From positions 1 to 25,518 of IMG/VR virus record IMGVR_UViG_3300032291_004140: 25,518 bases of DNA; one strand, given 5' to 3'. The notes under the pieces were generated by a model. It was not told the origin of the DNA. It was given only the letters and a program-made list of their open reading frames with translations, and did no database searches. A program made the position numbers and the translations under genes. Positions 14,915 to 22,363 of the stretch are shown piece by piece. The first letter of the stretch is position 1. Each line of letters opens with the position of its first letter. This DNA is from a virus.

Positions 14915-15412
14915 ATGAAAGACGATAAAAAAAGACTAAGTAAAGAAGAACTTAAAGATAAACTCGACACATTAGGCGAGGAAATTAAATATCGCGTTGC
15001 GGAAGCTAAAAAAGGTGATGGCACCGAAGGTGCTCATAAAGCCGATATTGCTGAATTGATGAAAGGCTATCGCTCGATGAAAGAAGCTTATGGTAGAATG
15101 TTAAGGACTGAAAACGAATCACTACAACTAGAAGATATTCTTGCATCTTTAGCTGAAGAAAAAGAAGAAGATCCTAAAAAAGTTGAAGAAAGAGAAAAAC
15201 TTCATGAAGATAGAATTAAAGCATTTGAAGAATTAACAGAATTAGTTAATCAAATTAAATCTGCTTTACCAAAAGCTAAAAAACAAACTGAACAATATTA
15301 TAAGAAAAATCCAAAATCGTTTGCTGTAGTATTTGCTACTGATGACATTAAGGATAGTTTAACGGATATTTTAGAAAAATTAGTTGGTAAAGAAGAAAAA
15401 ACAGAAGAATAA
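14915..15412 (+). CDS. Coiled-coil protein of unknown function, head-core cluster
   Basis: 165 residues, about 40 percent charged, starting six bases after the previous stop and sharing its last base with the next ATG (TAATG). Helices with heptad character cover nearly the whole length: SKEELKDKLDTLGEEIKYRV, SMKEAYGRMLRTENESLQLE, EEREKLHEDRIKAFEELTEL and LTDILEKLVGKEEKTEE. There are no cysteines or catalytic motifs. Its size and charge recall small core proteins of the T4 prohead (gp67/gp68), and it occupies their place, but I see no sequence similarity that would prove homology. Function by position only. Confidence 0.8.
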   Translation: MKDDKKRLSKEELKDKLDTLGEEIKYRVAEAKKGDGTEGAHKADIAELMKGYRSMKEAYGRMLRTENESLQLEDILASLAEEKEEDPKKVEEREKLHEDRIKAFEELTELVNQIKSALPKAKKQTEQYYKKNPKSFAVVFATDDIKDSLTDILEKLVGKEEKTEE

Positions 15413-16848
15413 TGAAAAATATTAGTACACAATACCAAGACTTAAAAGAAGGTAAAATAGATAGACATCAGTTTTTGCGTAATGCAAGAATGATGTTCCC
15501 TAATTTCGTAACTAACCATAACTCATTTGAAGACTCAGTTAAAATCCTTAAAAATAAAGGATTATTAAACGAAGGAGATGCTGTTAAAGGCACCCCAGAC
15601 AAAGCTCCATCATATGATTATCCAACTCAACCGAATAAGTATAAAAAAGTAATACAGGAACCAGAAGTAGACGAACAAGATGGTATTTATCCTGCTACTA
15701 CTTTAACAGATATTCCTAAAGAAGACGTTAGTAAGCCAATTAAAAGTAAAAATAGACCTGATGGTTTAGAACCAATTAAGAATAATGACAAAAAGAATGA
15801 GATGAAAAAAGTTCGTCTTGTTAGAGAGTCAAAAAAAAAGTTAACTGAAAATCAAGTTACATCAAAGCAAATTCAAGATAAGTATAATGAAATGTTTGGG
15901 AAAAATCCTCAAACTACATTTGATGATGTAGCTAAAGCATTAGGCGTTTCTGAACAAGAAATTGCTATAGCTTTATTTGCTCCTAATTTAAAAGAAAACA
16001 ATAAAGACAAAAAAGATAAACCTAGTTTATCTACTTCTCCCGGTACATCTGTACCAATGGGTGCTAAAACACAAAATAAAATTGATGACTTTTTAAGTCA
16101 ATTTCGTTCACCGGGTGCTAGTGGCCCTGGACAGTCTCTTAATAAATTAAAAGATAAAATTAAAGAAATAGTTCGTGAAATAGTTGATGAAATTGGACCC
16201 GCAATTAAAAAAGAAGCAACAAATAAATACTTCCAGTACGAAATAGAATTAGATGATATTGATTTTAAAATTAACGAAGATGATTATGTTTTAGATCTTA
16301 TAGTTAAATTTGATGCTGATTATAATAAAGATGAATATGAAGATGGATACCGATATTATCAAGGTGGATTTGAAATAACAGACCATAATGTTGACGAAGT
16401 AAAAAGTGCATATAAATATATTCAGGGAAGTGATAATTTAGAAGAAGTAACATCACCTGAAGAACTAGAAATGATAAAAACTAAATTAAACGGGGAACTA
16501 TTAGACAAAGTATACGATAAACTTGAAGATAATATTGACTGGTCTAAATTTGGAGGAGAACGAGATGATTTTGATTTAGATGAAAATGAAGAAATAGAGA
16601 ATAATGAAGAAACAAGTGAAGATACTTTTCCATTAATGAATAGTATTGATTATATTGTTAAATACTTAATTAAAAGTAAAGCATCTAACGATCTTGGTTT
16701 AAAATTTAAACGTGATGATGTAGAAGATGTATTTTATAACTTTCAAGAAAGGGCTAATAGACAATTTTCGGATAAGCAACATCAAAGAATAATAGATAGC
16801 GCTATTGAAAAATTAAAAAAACACGGATTTAATATAGAACTAACATAG
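15412..16848 (+). CDS. Acidic multi-domain protein of unknown function, head-core cluster
   Basis: 478 residues, the largest gene between portal and protease. The N-terminus (residues 1-55) is a compact helical module: KEGKIDRHQFLRNARMMFP, then SFEDSVKILKNKGLLNE. I recall this type of module from the starts of other marine-phage virion proteins. A Pro/Lys/Asp-rich disordered linker runs to ~145. At 150-195 a helix-turn-helix-like stretch (FDDVAKALGVSEQEIAIALF) appears. Residues ~235-260 (KLKDKIKEIVREIVDEIGPA) form a helix, followed by an acidic alpha/beta domain to ~400, an Asp/Glu-rich linker, and a helical C-terminus from ~415. It starts on the last base of the previous stop codon. A core or scaffold-like role is inferred from acidity and place. 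Confidence 0.82.
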   Translation: MKNISTQYQDLKEGKIDRHQFLRNARMMFPNFVTNHNSFEDSVKILKNKGLLNEGDAVKGTPDKAPSYDYPTQPNKYKKVIQEPEVDEQDGIYPATTLTDIPKEDVSKPIKSKNRPDGLEPIKNNDKKNEMKKVRLVRESKKKLTENQVTSKQIQDKYNEMFGKNPQTTFDDVAKALGVSEQEIAIALFAPNLKENNKDKKDKPSLSTSPGTSVPMGAKTQNKIDDFLSQFRSPGASGPGQSLNKLKDKIKEIVREIVDEIGPAIKKEATNKYFQYEIELDDIDFKINEDDYVLDLIVKFDADYNKDEYEDGYRYYQGGFEITDHNVDEVKSAYKYIQGSDNLEEVTSPEELEMIKTKLNGELLDKVYDKLEDNIDWSKFGGERDDFDLDENEEIENNEETSEDTFPLMNSIDYIVKYLIKSKASNDLGLKFKRDDVEDVFYNFQERANRQFSDKQHQRIIDSAIEKLKKHGFNIELT

Positions 16849-16852
16849 AACT

Positions 16853-17494
16853 ATGAAACAACTATTAATAGAACGCATTACCAATTTTTCCTTAACCCCT
16901 CAACTATTACAGGAATCTGTTAAAAATAACGGTGGCCGTCTTATTGTTCAAGGTGTGGTACAACGTGCTGATGCTAAAAATGGTAATAGCCGCGTATATC
17001 CTAAAGATACTCTTGAAAGAGAAATCCAAAAATATAAAGATACATACATTAAAGAAAATAGGGCATTAGGAGAACTAGACCACCCAGAAGCTCCAATTAT
17101 TAATTTAAAAAATGTATGCCATAATGTTAAATCAGTATGGTGGGATGGAGATGATGTAATGGCAAAAATTGAAATTCTCCCAACACCATCGGGGAATATT
17201 TTAAAATCATTATTAACTGCGGGTATTACTGTAGGTATTTCATCTCGTGGTATGGGTAGTGTTAAACAAATTGGTGAAACAGTAGAAGTACAAGACGATT
17301 TTGAACTATTATGTTGGGATTTTGTTTCAACACCATCAACACAAGGTGCATTTATGGAAATCATGAGTGAATCAAAACAGTATAATCAATACAATAAAGA
17401 AGAGCAAAAGAAATTAGGTAAAATTAACGAACTTATAACAGAAATTCTATGCAACCGTGCAGGTTTCTGTACTTGTGAATTACCTGGACAATAA
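16853..17494 (+). CDS. Prohead core protease (T4 gp21-like)
   Basis: 213 residues, essentially the size of T4 gp21. It has the features of the phage prohead serine proteases (MEROPS S78-like): GRLIVQGVVQRADAKNGNSR with YPKDTL at the start of the fold, RALGELDHPE with the catalytic His77, and VGISSRGMGSV with the Ser130/Ser131 pair that holds the nucleophile. ELLCWDFVSTPSTQGAFM follows with the likely third residue. In T4 the enzyme sits in the prohead core, becomes active after assembly, and cuts the capsid protein, scaffold and internal proteins after (I/L)-x-E. The C-terminal tail (ITEILCNRAGFCTCELPG) is Cys-rich and unusual; it follows an ITE site, so it could be removed by self-cleavage. 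The gene follows the 15412 gene by four bases. Confidence 0.95.
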   Translation: MKQLLIERITNFSLTPQLLQESVKNNGGRLIVQGVVQRADAKNGNSRVYPKDTLEREIQKYKDTYIKENRALGELDHPEAPIINLKNVCHNVKSVWWDGDDVMAKIEILPTPSGNILKSLLTAGITVGISSRGMGSVKQIGETVEVQDDFELLCWDFVSTPSTQGAFMEIMSESKQYNQYNKEEQKKLGKINELITEILCNRAGFCTCELPGQ

Positions 17495-17518
17495 AATAAA
17501 ATAATAAACTAATATAAC

Positions 17519-17890
17519 ATGGAAGAATTAGCATCGATTTTATTTCACTCAAGAACTCAAGCCCACGTATTTCATTTAGGTGTTAGTGGTCCTGGAGCAT
17601 ACGCTGCTCATAAGGCTCTTCAAGAATACTATGAAGAAATTGTTGGATTAACTGACGGGTTAGTTGAATCATATCAAGGAAAAAATGGTTTAATTAAATT
17701 TAGACCGGTAATGGGTTTAGATAATAATTGTGATGGTTCAAACATAGTAGCTTATTTTGATAAATTGATTACTATTGTTGAAACATTAAGAAAAGCTCCC
17801 AATCTTGCAAATAGTTGGATTCAAAATGAAATAGACAATATAACAAAGTTATTATATTCAACAAAATATAAATTAGTTAATCTTCAATAA
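17519..17890 (+). CDS. Dps/ferritin-like protein with intact ferroxidase ligand spacing
   Basis: 123 residues. HLGVSGPGAYAAHKALQEYY aligns with the Dps segment around the di-iron site. His19, His31, Asp46 and Glu50 are spaced H-x11-H-x14-D-x3-E, which is the spacing of the E. coli Dps ferroxidase ligands (His51, His63, Asp78, Glu82). Four helices are plausible (residues 3-20, 27-52, 78-93, 98-118), fewer residues than the usual ~160 of Dps. Dps proteins oxidise and store iron in 12-mers and many bind DNA; this protein lacks a long basic tail. It sits between the prohead protease and the scaffold gene, so it may be made with the head. From memory, the phage ferritin-like family (DUF5856-type) fits. 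Activity is unproven. Confidence 0.83.
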   Translation: MEELASILFHSRTQAHVFHLGVSGPGAYAAHKALQEYYEEIVGLTDGLVESYQGKNGLIKFRPVMGLDNNCDGSNIVAYFDKLITIVETLRKAPNLANSWIQNEIDNITKLLYSTKYKLVNLQ

Positions 17891-17898
17891 TAAAAGTC

Positions 17899-18027
17899 AT
17901 GGCTAAAGTTAAAGGCAACACAGCCCAAAAAGTTACATTTGGAAAAAGAAAACCAGGTAAAGCTAAAAGATCATTTAATAAACACGACCGCTCAGAGAGA
18001 AATTATAGAGGTCAAGGAAGAGGATAA
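17899..18027 (+). CDS. 42-residue highly basic protein
   Basis: A complete short reading frame (ATG 17899, TAA 18025) encoding MAKVKGNTAQKVTFGKRK at the start and DRSERNYRGQGRG at the end, with KPGKAKRSFNKH between. It has fourteen Lys/Arg against two Asp/Glu, few hydrophobic residues, and is probably disordered until bound. It lies eight bases after the Dps-like gene and directly before a terminator. Its frame is confirmed by position and the absence of any other use for the 140 bases between 17890 and the terminator. I recall similar tiny basic proteins in T4-like phages of marine bacteria. It could bind DNA, RNA or the very acidic scaffold; this is inference. Confidence 0.75.
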   Translation: MAKVKGNTAQKVTFGKRKPGKAKRSFNKHDRSERNYRGQGRG

Positions 18028-18036
18028 AATTAAAAA

Positions 18037-18062
18037 GAACCGCACCAAAAGTGCGGTTTTAC
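18037..18062 (+). terminator. Rho-independent terminator ending the head-core unit
   Basis: The 8-bp stem AACCGCAC (18038-18045) / GTGCGGTT (18051-18058) with loop CAAAA is followed by a short T-tract. It separates protease, Dps-like and basic protein genes from scaffold and capsid genes. Confidence 0.82.
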
Positions 18063-18082
18063 TATTTATGCGTATATTTATT
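18063..18082 (+). promoter_or_regulatory. Double TATTTAT promoter-like motif upstream of scaffold
   Basis: Two copies of the late-type core lie in tandem, TATTTATG (18063-18070) and TATTTATT (18075-18082, in TATATTTATT). They directly follow the terminator and lie 111-130 bases before the scaffold ATG. Confidence 0.45.
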
Positions 18083-18193
18083 CCTGACTAATGAGCTATC
18101 CTATCTACTCTTTATAGCTCCGTCGCTATCACTAACAACCCATTAAGCTTTTCTACAATAAGCTTATTTCCGTAAACTTAAATTTTTGGAAAA
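18083..18193 (+). promoter_or_regulatory. Structured 5' leader of the scaffold-capsid unit
   Basis: 111 bases with no gene. Two stem-loops are visible: GAGCTAT (18093-18099) / ATAGCTC (18114-18120) with a 14-base loop, and TAAGCTT (18144-18150) / AAGCTTA (18160-18166) with a 9-base loop. Other virion units here have leaders of 0-20 bases, so this one may control the most abundantly needed genes. Confidence 0.45.
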
Positions 18194-19486
18194 ATGAACA
18201 CAAACGACCTTTTAAAGGAGGCCATTGCTGACGCTAAAACTGTCCGCGAAACTGCCCTTGCTCAAGCTAAACTTGCCCTAGAAGAAGCATTCACCCCACG
18301 TTTACAATCTATGTTTACTGCTAAATTGCAGGAAAAAATGGACGACATGGAAGAAAATGAAACAATAGGAATGGCCGCACAGCATGATGGTAGAACAGAT
18401 ACAGGTGTAGACGAGATGGCTGAAAAAACACATGACATGGAATCTTACGATGATGATGACAATCGTCTCGAAGAAATTGACCTTGAAGAAATTCTTGCTG
18501 AATTAAGCGCTGAATTAGAAGAATCTGAAAATCTTAATGAAAATGAAGAAGAAGATGCAATTGACGCTGAAGAAGACGTTGATGATCTAGAAGATGACGC
18601 TAAAGAAGATGCTAGTGAAGAAAAAGAAGTATCCGAGCTCTCTATGGACGAACTTGAATCTATGATCCGCGACATAGTTTCACAAGAAATGGAACCAGAT
18701 GGTGAAGATGAAGACATTGATGTTTCTGCTGAAGAAACTACCGATGACTTACCTGACACCACTGATGATGAAGTTAATATCGATGAGATTTTAGCTGAAT
18801 TATTAGATGATGCTGTTGAGCTTCATGAAGGTAAAAAACGTAGTAAATACGGTGGTAACAAAGGAGACGTTCCTGCTTCTAAACGTGGTGATAAAAAAGA
18901 CACTGCTGAAGAAGAAGGCGTTGAAGACTACAAGAAGAAGAAAAAGAAAGAGTTAAGTGAAATTACTACAGGTATGGAGATGGACATGTTAAAAATGTTC
19001 GGAGACAATGCCGCTATTGTAGGACCACTAATTTCTATATTAGCTGCTGCTGGTATAGCAAAAGGACCAGAAATTGCTAACGCTTTAGCAAAATCTAAAG
19101 ATAAAGTAAAAGCTGCTCTTGCTAAAAAATCTGATAAATCTTCTGAACTTGAAGAAGATCTTATTACTCTTCGTGAAGAACTTCAAGAAGTTAACTTGTT
19201 AAACGCTAAGTTACTTTACGTTAACAAAATCTTCAAAGCTAAGAATCTATCTGAAGCCCAAAAATTAAAGGTTGTAAAAGCATTTGATAAGGCTGAATCA
19301 GCTAAAGAAGCTAAACTTGTTTATGAATCACTTTCAGAAACATTTTCTTCTAGAAATGACAAAAACCAAATCAAAGAATCATTAGGATTTGCTTCTAAAG
19401 CAGCTGGAATTGCCCCACAAAAACAACAAATAGTTGAAGGCAACGACTTCATTGCTAGAATGCAAAAATTAGCAAACATTAAATAA
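18194..19486 (+). CDS. Prohead core scaffold protein (T4 gp22-like)
   Basis: 430 residues, longer than T4 gp22 (269). The N-terminal ~50 residues (MNTNDLLKEAIADAKTVRE, then LALEEAFTPRLQSMFTAKLQ) are the recognisable scaffold start. Residues ~55-215 are extremely rich in Asp and Glu. A Lys-rich linker (~215-255) leads to a hydrophobic Ala/Ile/Leu segment at about 273-291 (AAIVGPLISILAAAGIAKG), unusual in a scaffold. Residues ~310-400 form helices/coiled coil, and the C-terminus ends NDFIARMQKLANIK, sharing RMQKLA with the 3301 protein. Scaffolds fill the prohead, shape it, and are degraded by the gp21 protease; (I/L)-x-E sites are plentiful. It is followed directly by the capsid gene. Identification rests on gene order plus the N-terminus. 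Confidence 0.87.
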   Translation: MNTNDLLKEAIADAKTVRETALAQAKLALEEAFTPRLQSMFTAKLQEKMDDMEENETIGMAAQHDGRTDTGVDEMAEKTHDMESYDDDDNRLEEIDLEEILAELSAELEESENLNENEEEDAIDAEEDVDDLEDDAKEDASEEKEVSELSMDELESMIRDIVSQEMEPDGEDEDIDVSAEETTDDLPDTTDDEVNIDEILAELLDDAVELHEGKKRSKYGGNKGDVPASKRGDKKDTAEEEGVEDYKKKKKKELSEITTGMEMDMLKMFGDNAAIVGPLISILAAAGIAKGPEIANALAKSKDKVKAALAKKSDKSSELEEDLITLREELQEVNLLNAKLLYVNKIFKAKNLSEAQKLKVVKAFDKAESAKEAKLVYESLSETFSSRNDKNQIKESLGFASKAAGIAPQKQQIVEGNDFIARMQKLANIK

Positions 19487-19507
19487 TTAAAAACAAATTT
19501 CTTTAAA

Positions 19508-21196
19508 ATGGAAAATTTAAACATGCTTCTTGAAAGCGCCAATCCATGGAAAAACCAACAAGCAGAATCTGCTAAAGTGGCTAACAAATGGGCAAAAAGT
19601 GGTCTTCTTGAAGGTATTGGCAGCGAAATTGAGAAAAACAATATGGCTGTTATCCTTGAGAACCAAGCTAAACAGTTAGTAACAGAAAATACTAACATTA
19701 CTGCAGGTACAAACTCTATGTTAGGTGGAACTGGTGAAAACTGGGCTGGTATCGCATTACCGCTAGTTCGCCGTGTATTCGCTGAAATCGTAGCTAAAGA
19801 TTTCGTATCTGTACAACCAATGTCTATGCCTTCTGGTCTAGTATTCTATCTAGATTTTCAGTATGGTAATAACAAAACTCCTTTTCAACAAGGTAAATCA
19901 CTTTACGGTTCATTAGCTGATGTTCAGGCAACTGGTTATGACATCACTAACGTAGATCCTACAGGTGGTCTTTATGGACAAGGTCGTTATGGTTATTCAA
20001 TTAACCAATTCTCTGCTTCTGTTACTTATTCTGCATCTGCTTATACAACTGCTCAGTCTGATTCTTTAGCTCCTATTGTGAATTTTGATTCCCGCTATTT
20101 AGGATTAGCTACTACATTATATGTAATTAACGTATCTGATGCTCAATTAACTGCTTTATCTTTACCTGACTTTTTAAGTACTCAAGCTTGGATTCCAAGT
20201 AGTTCATTAGCAAATGGATTGAATGTATTACAACAATTTACTAATTATAGTAGTGGATCTGGTAATACTGCTTTGCAGTTTGTAACTACTGCTGCTTTAT
20301 CAGGAGCTGACTCTTCTGGTTCAATTGCAATATACTACAATAAGCAAACAACTCCTGCTTTACGCGGTGATTTTGAAGCTGATAATACTAACGTCGCTAT
20401 TCCAAATGCTGCTGATTCTATTCAAATCGATATCCCAACTGTTAACATTCAGTTAAAATCTGAAGCTATCGTTGCGAAAACTCGTAAATTGAAAGCTCAG
20501 TGGACTCCAGAATTAGCTCAAGACCTTAACGCTTATCAGAACATTGATGCTGAAGCTGAATTGACAGGTCTTTTATCTCAATACATTGCTATGGAGATTG
20601 ACTTAGAAATCCTTGGTATGTTGACTGAAGAAGCAGCTACTATTGGTTACTGGTCAGCTGAAAATAACAAAATCTGGAACGGTACTTCATTTACTCAAAC
20701 TTCAGCTGCAACTGGTGGTTTCTATAACACACAAGGTGGTTGGTTTGCAACTTTAGGTACTGTACTACAATCAGTAAGTAATAAAATCTTACAGAAGACT
20801 TTACGTGGTCAAGCTAATTTCATGGTGATTTCACCTGCAATTGCAACAATCATGCAGTCTATCCCTGGATATGCTTCTGATGCTGGTGCTGATCTTGAAA
20901 AAGTATTCAACTTCGGTAGCCAGAAAATCGGTACTTTGAACTCTCGTTACAAAGTATATGTTAACCCTTACTTTAGCAACAACGTAATCCTTATGGGTTA
21001 TAAAGGTGCTCAATTCTTGGAATCAGGTGCTGTTTATGCTCCATACGTTCCATTGTTGATGACTCCTCTAGTATACGATCCAAATACCTTCACTCCACGT
21101 AAAGGTATTATGACTCGTTACGCTAAGAAGATGGTACGTCCTGAATTCTATGGTAAAGTATACGTAAATGGCTTAGGTGCTCTTGGTATTTCCTAA
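19508..21196 (+). CDS. Major capsid protein (T4 gp23-like)
   Basis: 562 residues, close to T4 gp23 (521). The N-terminal ~60 residues (MENLNMLLESANPWKNQQ, KSGLLEGIGSEIEKNN, VILENQAKQLVTE) correspond to the gp23 delta domain, which the prohead protease removes in T4 after LTE; here the best candidate is after VTE at Glu60. LPLVRRVFAEIVAKDFVSVQ with PMSMPSGLVFYLDFQYG then matches the gp23 start of the mature protein. The HK97-type body continues with SEAIVAKTRKLKAQWTPELA and QDLNAYQNIDAEAELTGLL. It ends in GAVYAPYVPLLMTP with RKGIMTRYAKKMVRPE, as in gp23. It forms the hexamers of the capsid shell. No separate gp24-type vertex protein is present here. A strong terminator follows. Confidence 0.96.
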   Translation: MENLNMLLESANPWKNQQAESAKVANKWAKSGLLEGIGSEIEKNNMAVILENQAKQLVTENTNITAGTNSMLGGTGENWAGIALPLVRRVFAEIVAKDFVSVQPMSMPSGLVFYLDFQYGNNKTPFQQGKSLYGSLADVQATGYDITNVDPTGGLYGQGRYGYSINQFSASVTYSASAYTTAQSDSLAPIVNFDSRYLGLATTLYVINVSDAQLTALSLPDFLSTQAWIPSSSLANGLNVLQQFTNYSSGSGNTALQFVTTAALSGADSSGSIAIYYNKQTTPALRGDFEADNTNVAIPNAADSIQIDIPTVNIQLKSEAIVAKTRKLKAQWTPELAQDLNAYQNIDAEAELTGLLSQYIAMEIDLEILGMLTEEAATIGYWSAENNKIWNGTSFTQTSAATGGFYNTQGGWFATLGTVLQSVSNKILQKTLRGQANFMVISPAIATIMQSIPGYASDAGADLEKVFNFGSQKIGTLNSRYKVYVNPYFSNNVILMGYKGAQFLESGAVYAPYVPLLMTPLVYDPNTFTPRKGIMTRYAKKMVRPEFYGKVYVNGLGALGIS

Positions 21197-21218
21197 TCAT
21201 TAGAATGATAATAATAAG

Positions 21219-21250
21219 AGAGTCGAGCGCAAGCTCGACTCTTTTTTTTT
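21219..21250 (+). terminator. Rho-independent terminator after the capsid gene
   Basis: A 10-bp perfect stem AGAGTCGAGC (21219-21228) / GCTCGACTCT (21233-21242) closes a GCAA tetraloop and is followed by a run of nine T residues. Confidence 0.93.
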
Positions 21251-21252
21251 CA

Positions 21253-21260
21253 TATTTATA
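21253..21260 (+). promoter_or_regulatory. TATTTATA promoter-like motif (class A) for PhoH
   Basis: TATTTATA immediately follows the capsid terminator and lies 14 bases before the ATG at 21275. Confidence 0.45.
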
Positions 21261-21274
21261 GCAAATGTTATTAC

Positions 21275-21943
21275 ATGCGTGAACCTAATCGTGAAAGAAA
21301 AAACGACATTAAGTCAATTAATTCTCTTCAATTAAATGAAGAGCAAAAAGAAGCAAAAAGGTTAATAATTGAAAATCAAATAGTAGTAGTTACTGGTAGA
21401 GCAGGTAGTGGAAAATCATTAGTATGTGCTCAAGCAGCATTAGATTTTTTAAAGAAAAAACAAATAAGTTGTATATATAATACACGTGCTGCAATTGAAG
21501 TAGGTAAAAGTTTAGGATATCTTCCGGGAGCATTAAGTGAAAAATTTGATCCATATATGGAAGCACTTATTGAAAATCTTAATAAGTGTTGTTCAAATAA
21601 GAATGAAGTATCTAATCTTATCTCTGAAGAAAAAATTAAAGCTCTTCCTGTTCAATTTATTAGGGGTAAAACTGTTGATGATATATTAATAGTAGAAGAA
21701 GCTCAAAATTTAACTAAAGGAGAAATGTTAGCTATATTAACACGTTTAGGAAAAACTGGTAAGATTGTTATTAATGGTGATAATGAACAAACGGATATTA
21801 AATCACCTACTGGTGAAATGAATGGTTTAACATACGCTATAGAATTATCTAAAAAAATTGAAGAAATTAAGTGGATTAAATTAAAAGAAAACCATAGATC
21901 AGATCTAGTTGGAAAAATACTTGAATACGAATATGGTAAATAA
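21275..21943 (+). CDS. phoH: PhoH-like ATPase
   Basis: 222 residues. LNEEQKEAKRLIIENQIVVV leads to the Walker A motif TGRAGSGKS (residues 40-48). GYLPGALSEKFDPYMEALIE is the GxLPG-x-x-x-EK-x-x-P segment characteristic of PhoH. Walker B is ILIVEEAQNLTKGEM, with Glu141-Glu142 where most PhoH proteins have Asp-Glu. KIVINGDNEQTDI (sensor-like GD-x-x-Q) and KLKENHRSDLVGKI (arginine finger region) complete the fold. PhoH-like genes are common in marine phages, where they have been tied to phosphate starvation, but their biochemical role is unclear; the fold is that of superfamily 1-like helicase/ATPases acting on RNA. The phage form lacks extra domains. It lies between the capsid and tail-fibre units with its own promoter-like motif. 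Confidence 0.93.
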   Translation: MREPNRERKNDIKSINSLQLNEEQKEAKRLIIENQIVVVTGRAGSGKSLVCAQAALDFLKKKQISCIYNTRAAIEVGKSLGYLPGALSEKFDPYMEALIENLNKCCSNKNEVSNLISEEKIKALPVQFIRGKTVDDILIVEEAQNLTKGEMLAILTRLGKTGKIVINGDNEQTDIKSPTGEMNGLTYAIELSKKIEEIKWIKLKENHRSDLVGKILEYEYGK

Positions 21944-21957
21944 CCAACAAAAAACAA

Positions 21958-21965
21958 TATTTATG
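21958..21965 (+). promoter_or_regulatory. TATTTATG promoter-like motif (class A variant)
   Basis: ATATTTATG lies 20 bases before the ATG at 21986. It shares the ATATTTAT core but ends in G. Confidence 0.35.
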
Positions 21966-21985
21966 GCCAGTAATTTCTACAATAT

Positions 21986-22363
21986 ATGGCAGCAGGTAAA
22001 TATTCTTTTATAATTGAGCAGGGGTCAACCGTTAATTTCTCAATAAACTATCTAGATTCTAACGGGCAACCCATTGATTTATCACAGTATGGTTCCAAAA
22101 TGCAAATTAGGGAAACATATAGTTCACCCCCTCTTTTAACATTAAGTAGTAGCTTAAATGGGGATGGAACAGGGCTAAATATGAATAACGCCGTTTCGGG
22201 CGCTATAGGTATATATATAGCTTCTTGTACATCTTCAATGCTTACTTTTGCTGAAGCCATATACGATTTAGATATTATTTCGGGTAGTGGCGCTTGTCCT
22301 ACCGTTACTAGAATTTTAGAAGGTAAAGTAAAAATAAGTAAAGAAGTTACTATTGTTAACTAA
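21986..22363 (+). CDS. Small beta-rich virion protein, probably tail or fibre associated
   Basis: 125 residues, predicted all-beta: GKYSFIIEQGSTVNFSINYL, GSKMQIRETYSSPPLLTLSS, GDGTGLNMNNAVSGAIGIYI and VTRILEGKVKISKEVTIVN. This is the pattern of a small structural protein that I recall from many T4-like marine phages (starting with a KY-x-F-x-IEQG segment), where it sits next to fibre or baseplate genes. I cannot assign it to a named tail part. Its stop shares its last A with the ATG of the collagen-like fibre gene, so both products are probably made together, and this one could be an attachment or chaperone-like partner. No signal peptide or membrane segment. Confidence 0.8.
   Translation: MAAGKYSFIIEQGSTVNFSINYLDSNGQPIDLSQYGSKMQIRETYSSPPLLTLSSSLNGDGTGLNMNNAVSGAIGIYIASCTSSMLTFAEAIYDLDIISGSGACPTVTRILEGKVKISKEVTIVN

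Noticed and set aside
18445-18762. Long minus-strand Ser-rich reading frame
   Set aside because: It is the antisense of the Asp/Glu-rich scaffold region, and its composition follows from that; no promoter or homology-like motif.
21963-22013. ATG at 21963 starting a 16-codon frame
   Set aside because: It ends quickly, is in a different frame from the real 21986 gene, and overlaps the promoter-like motif.
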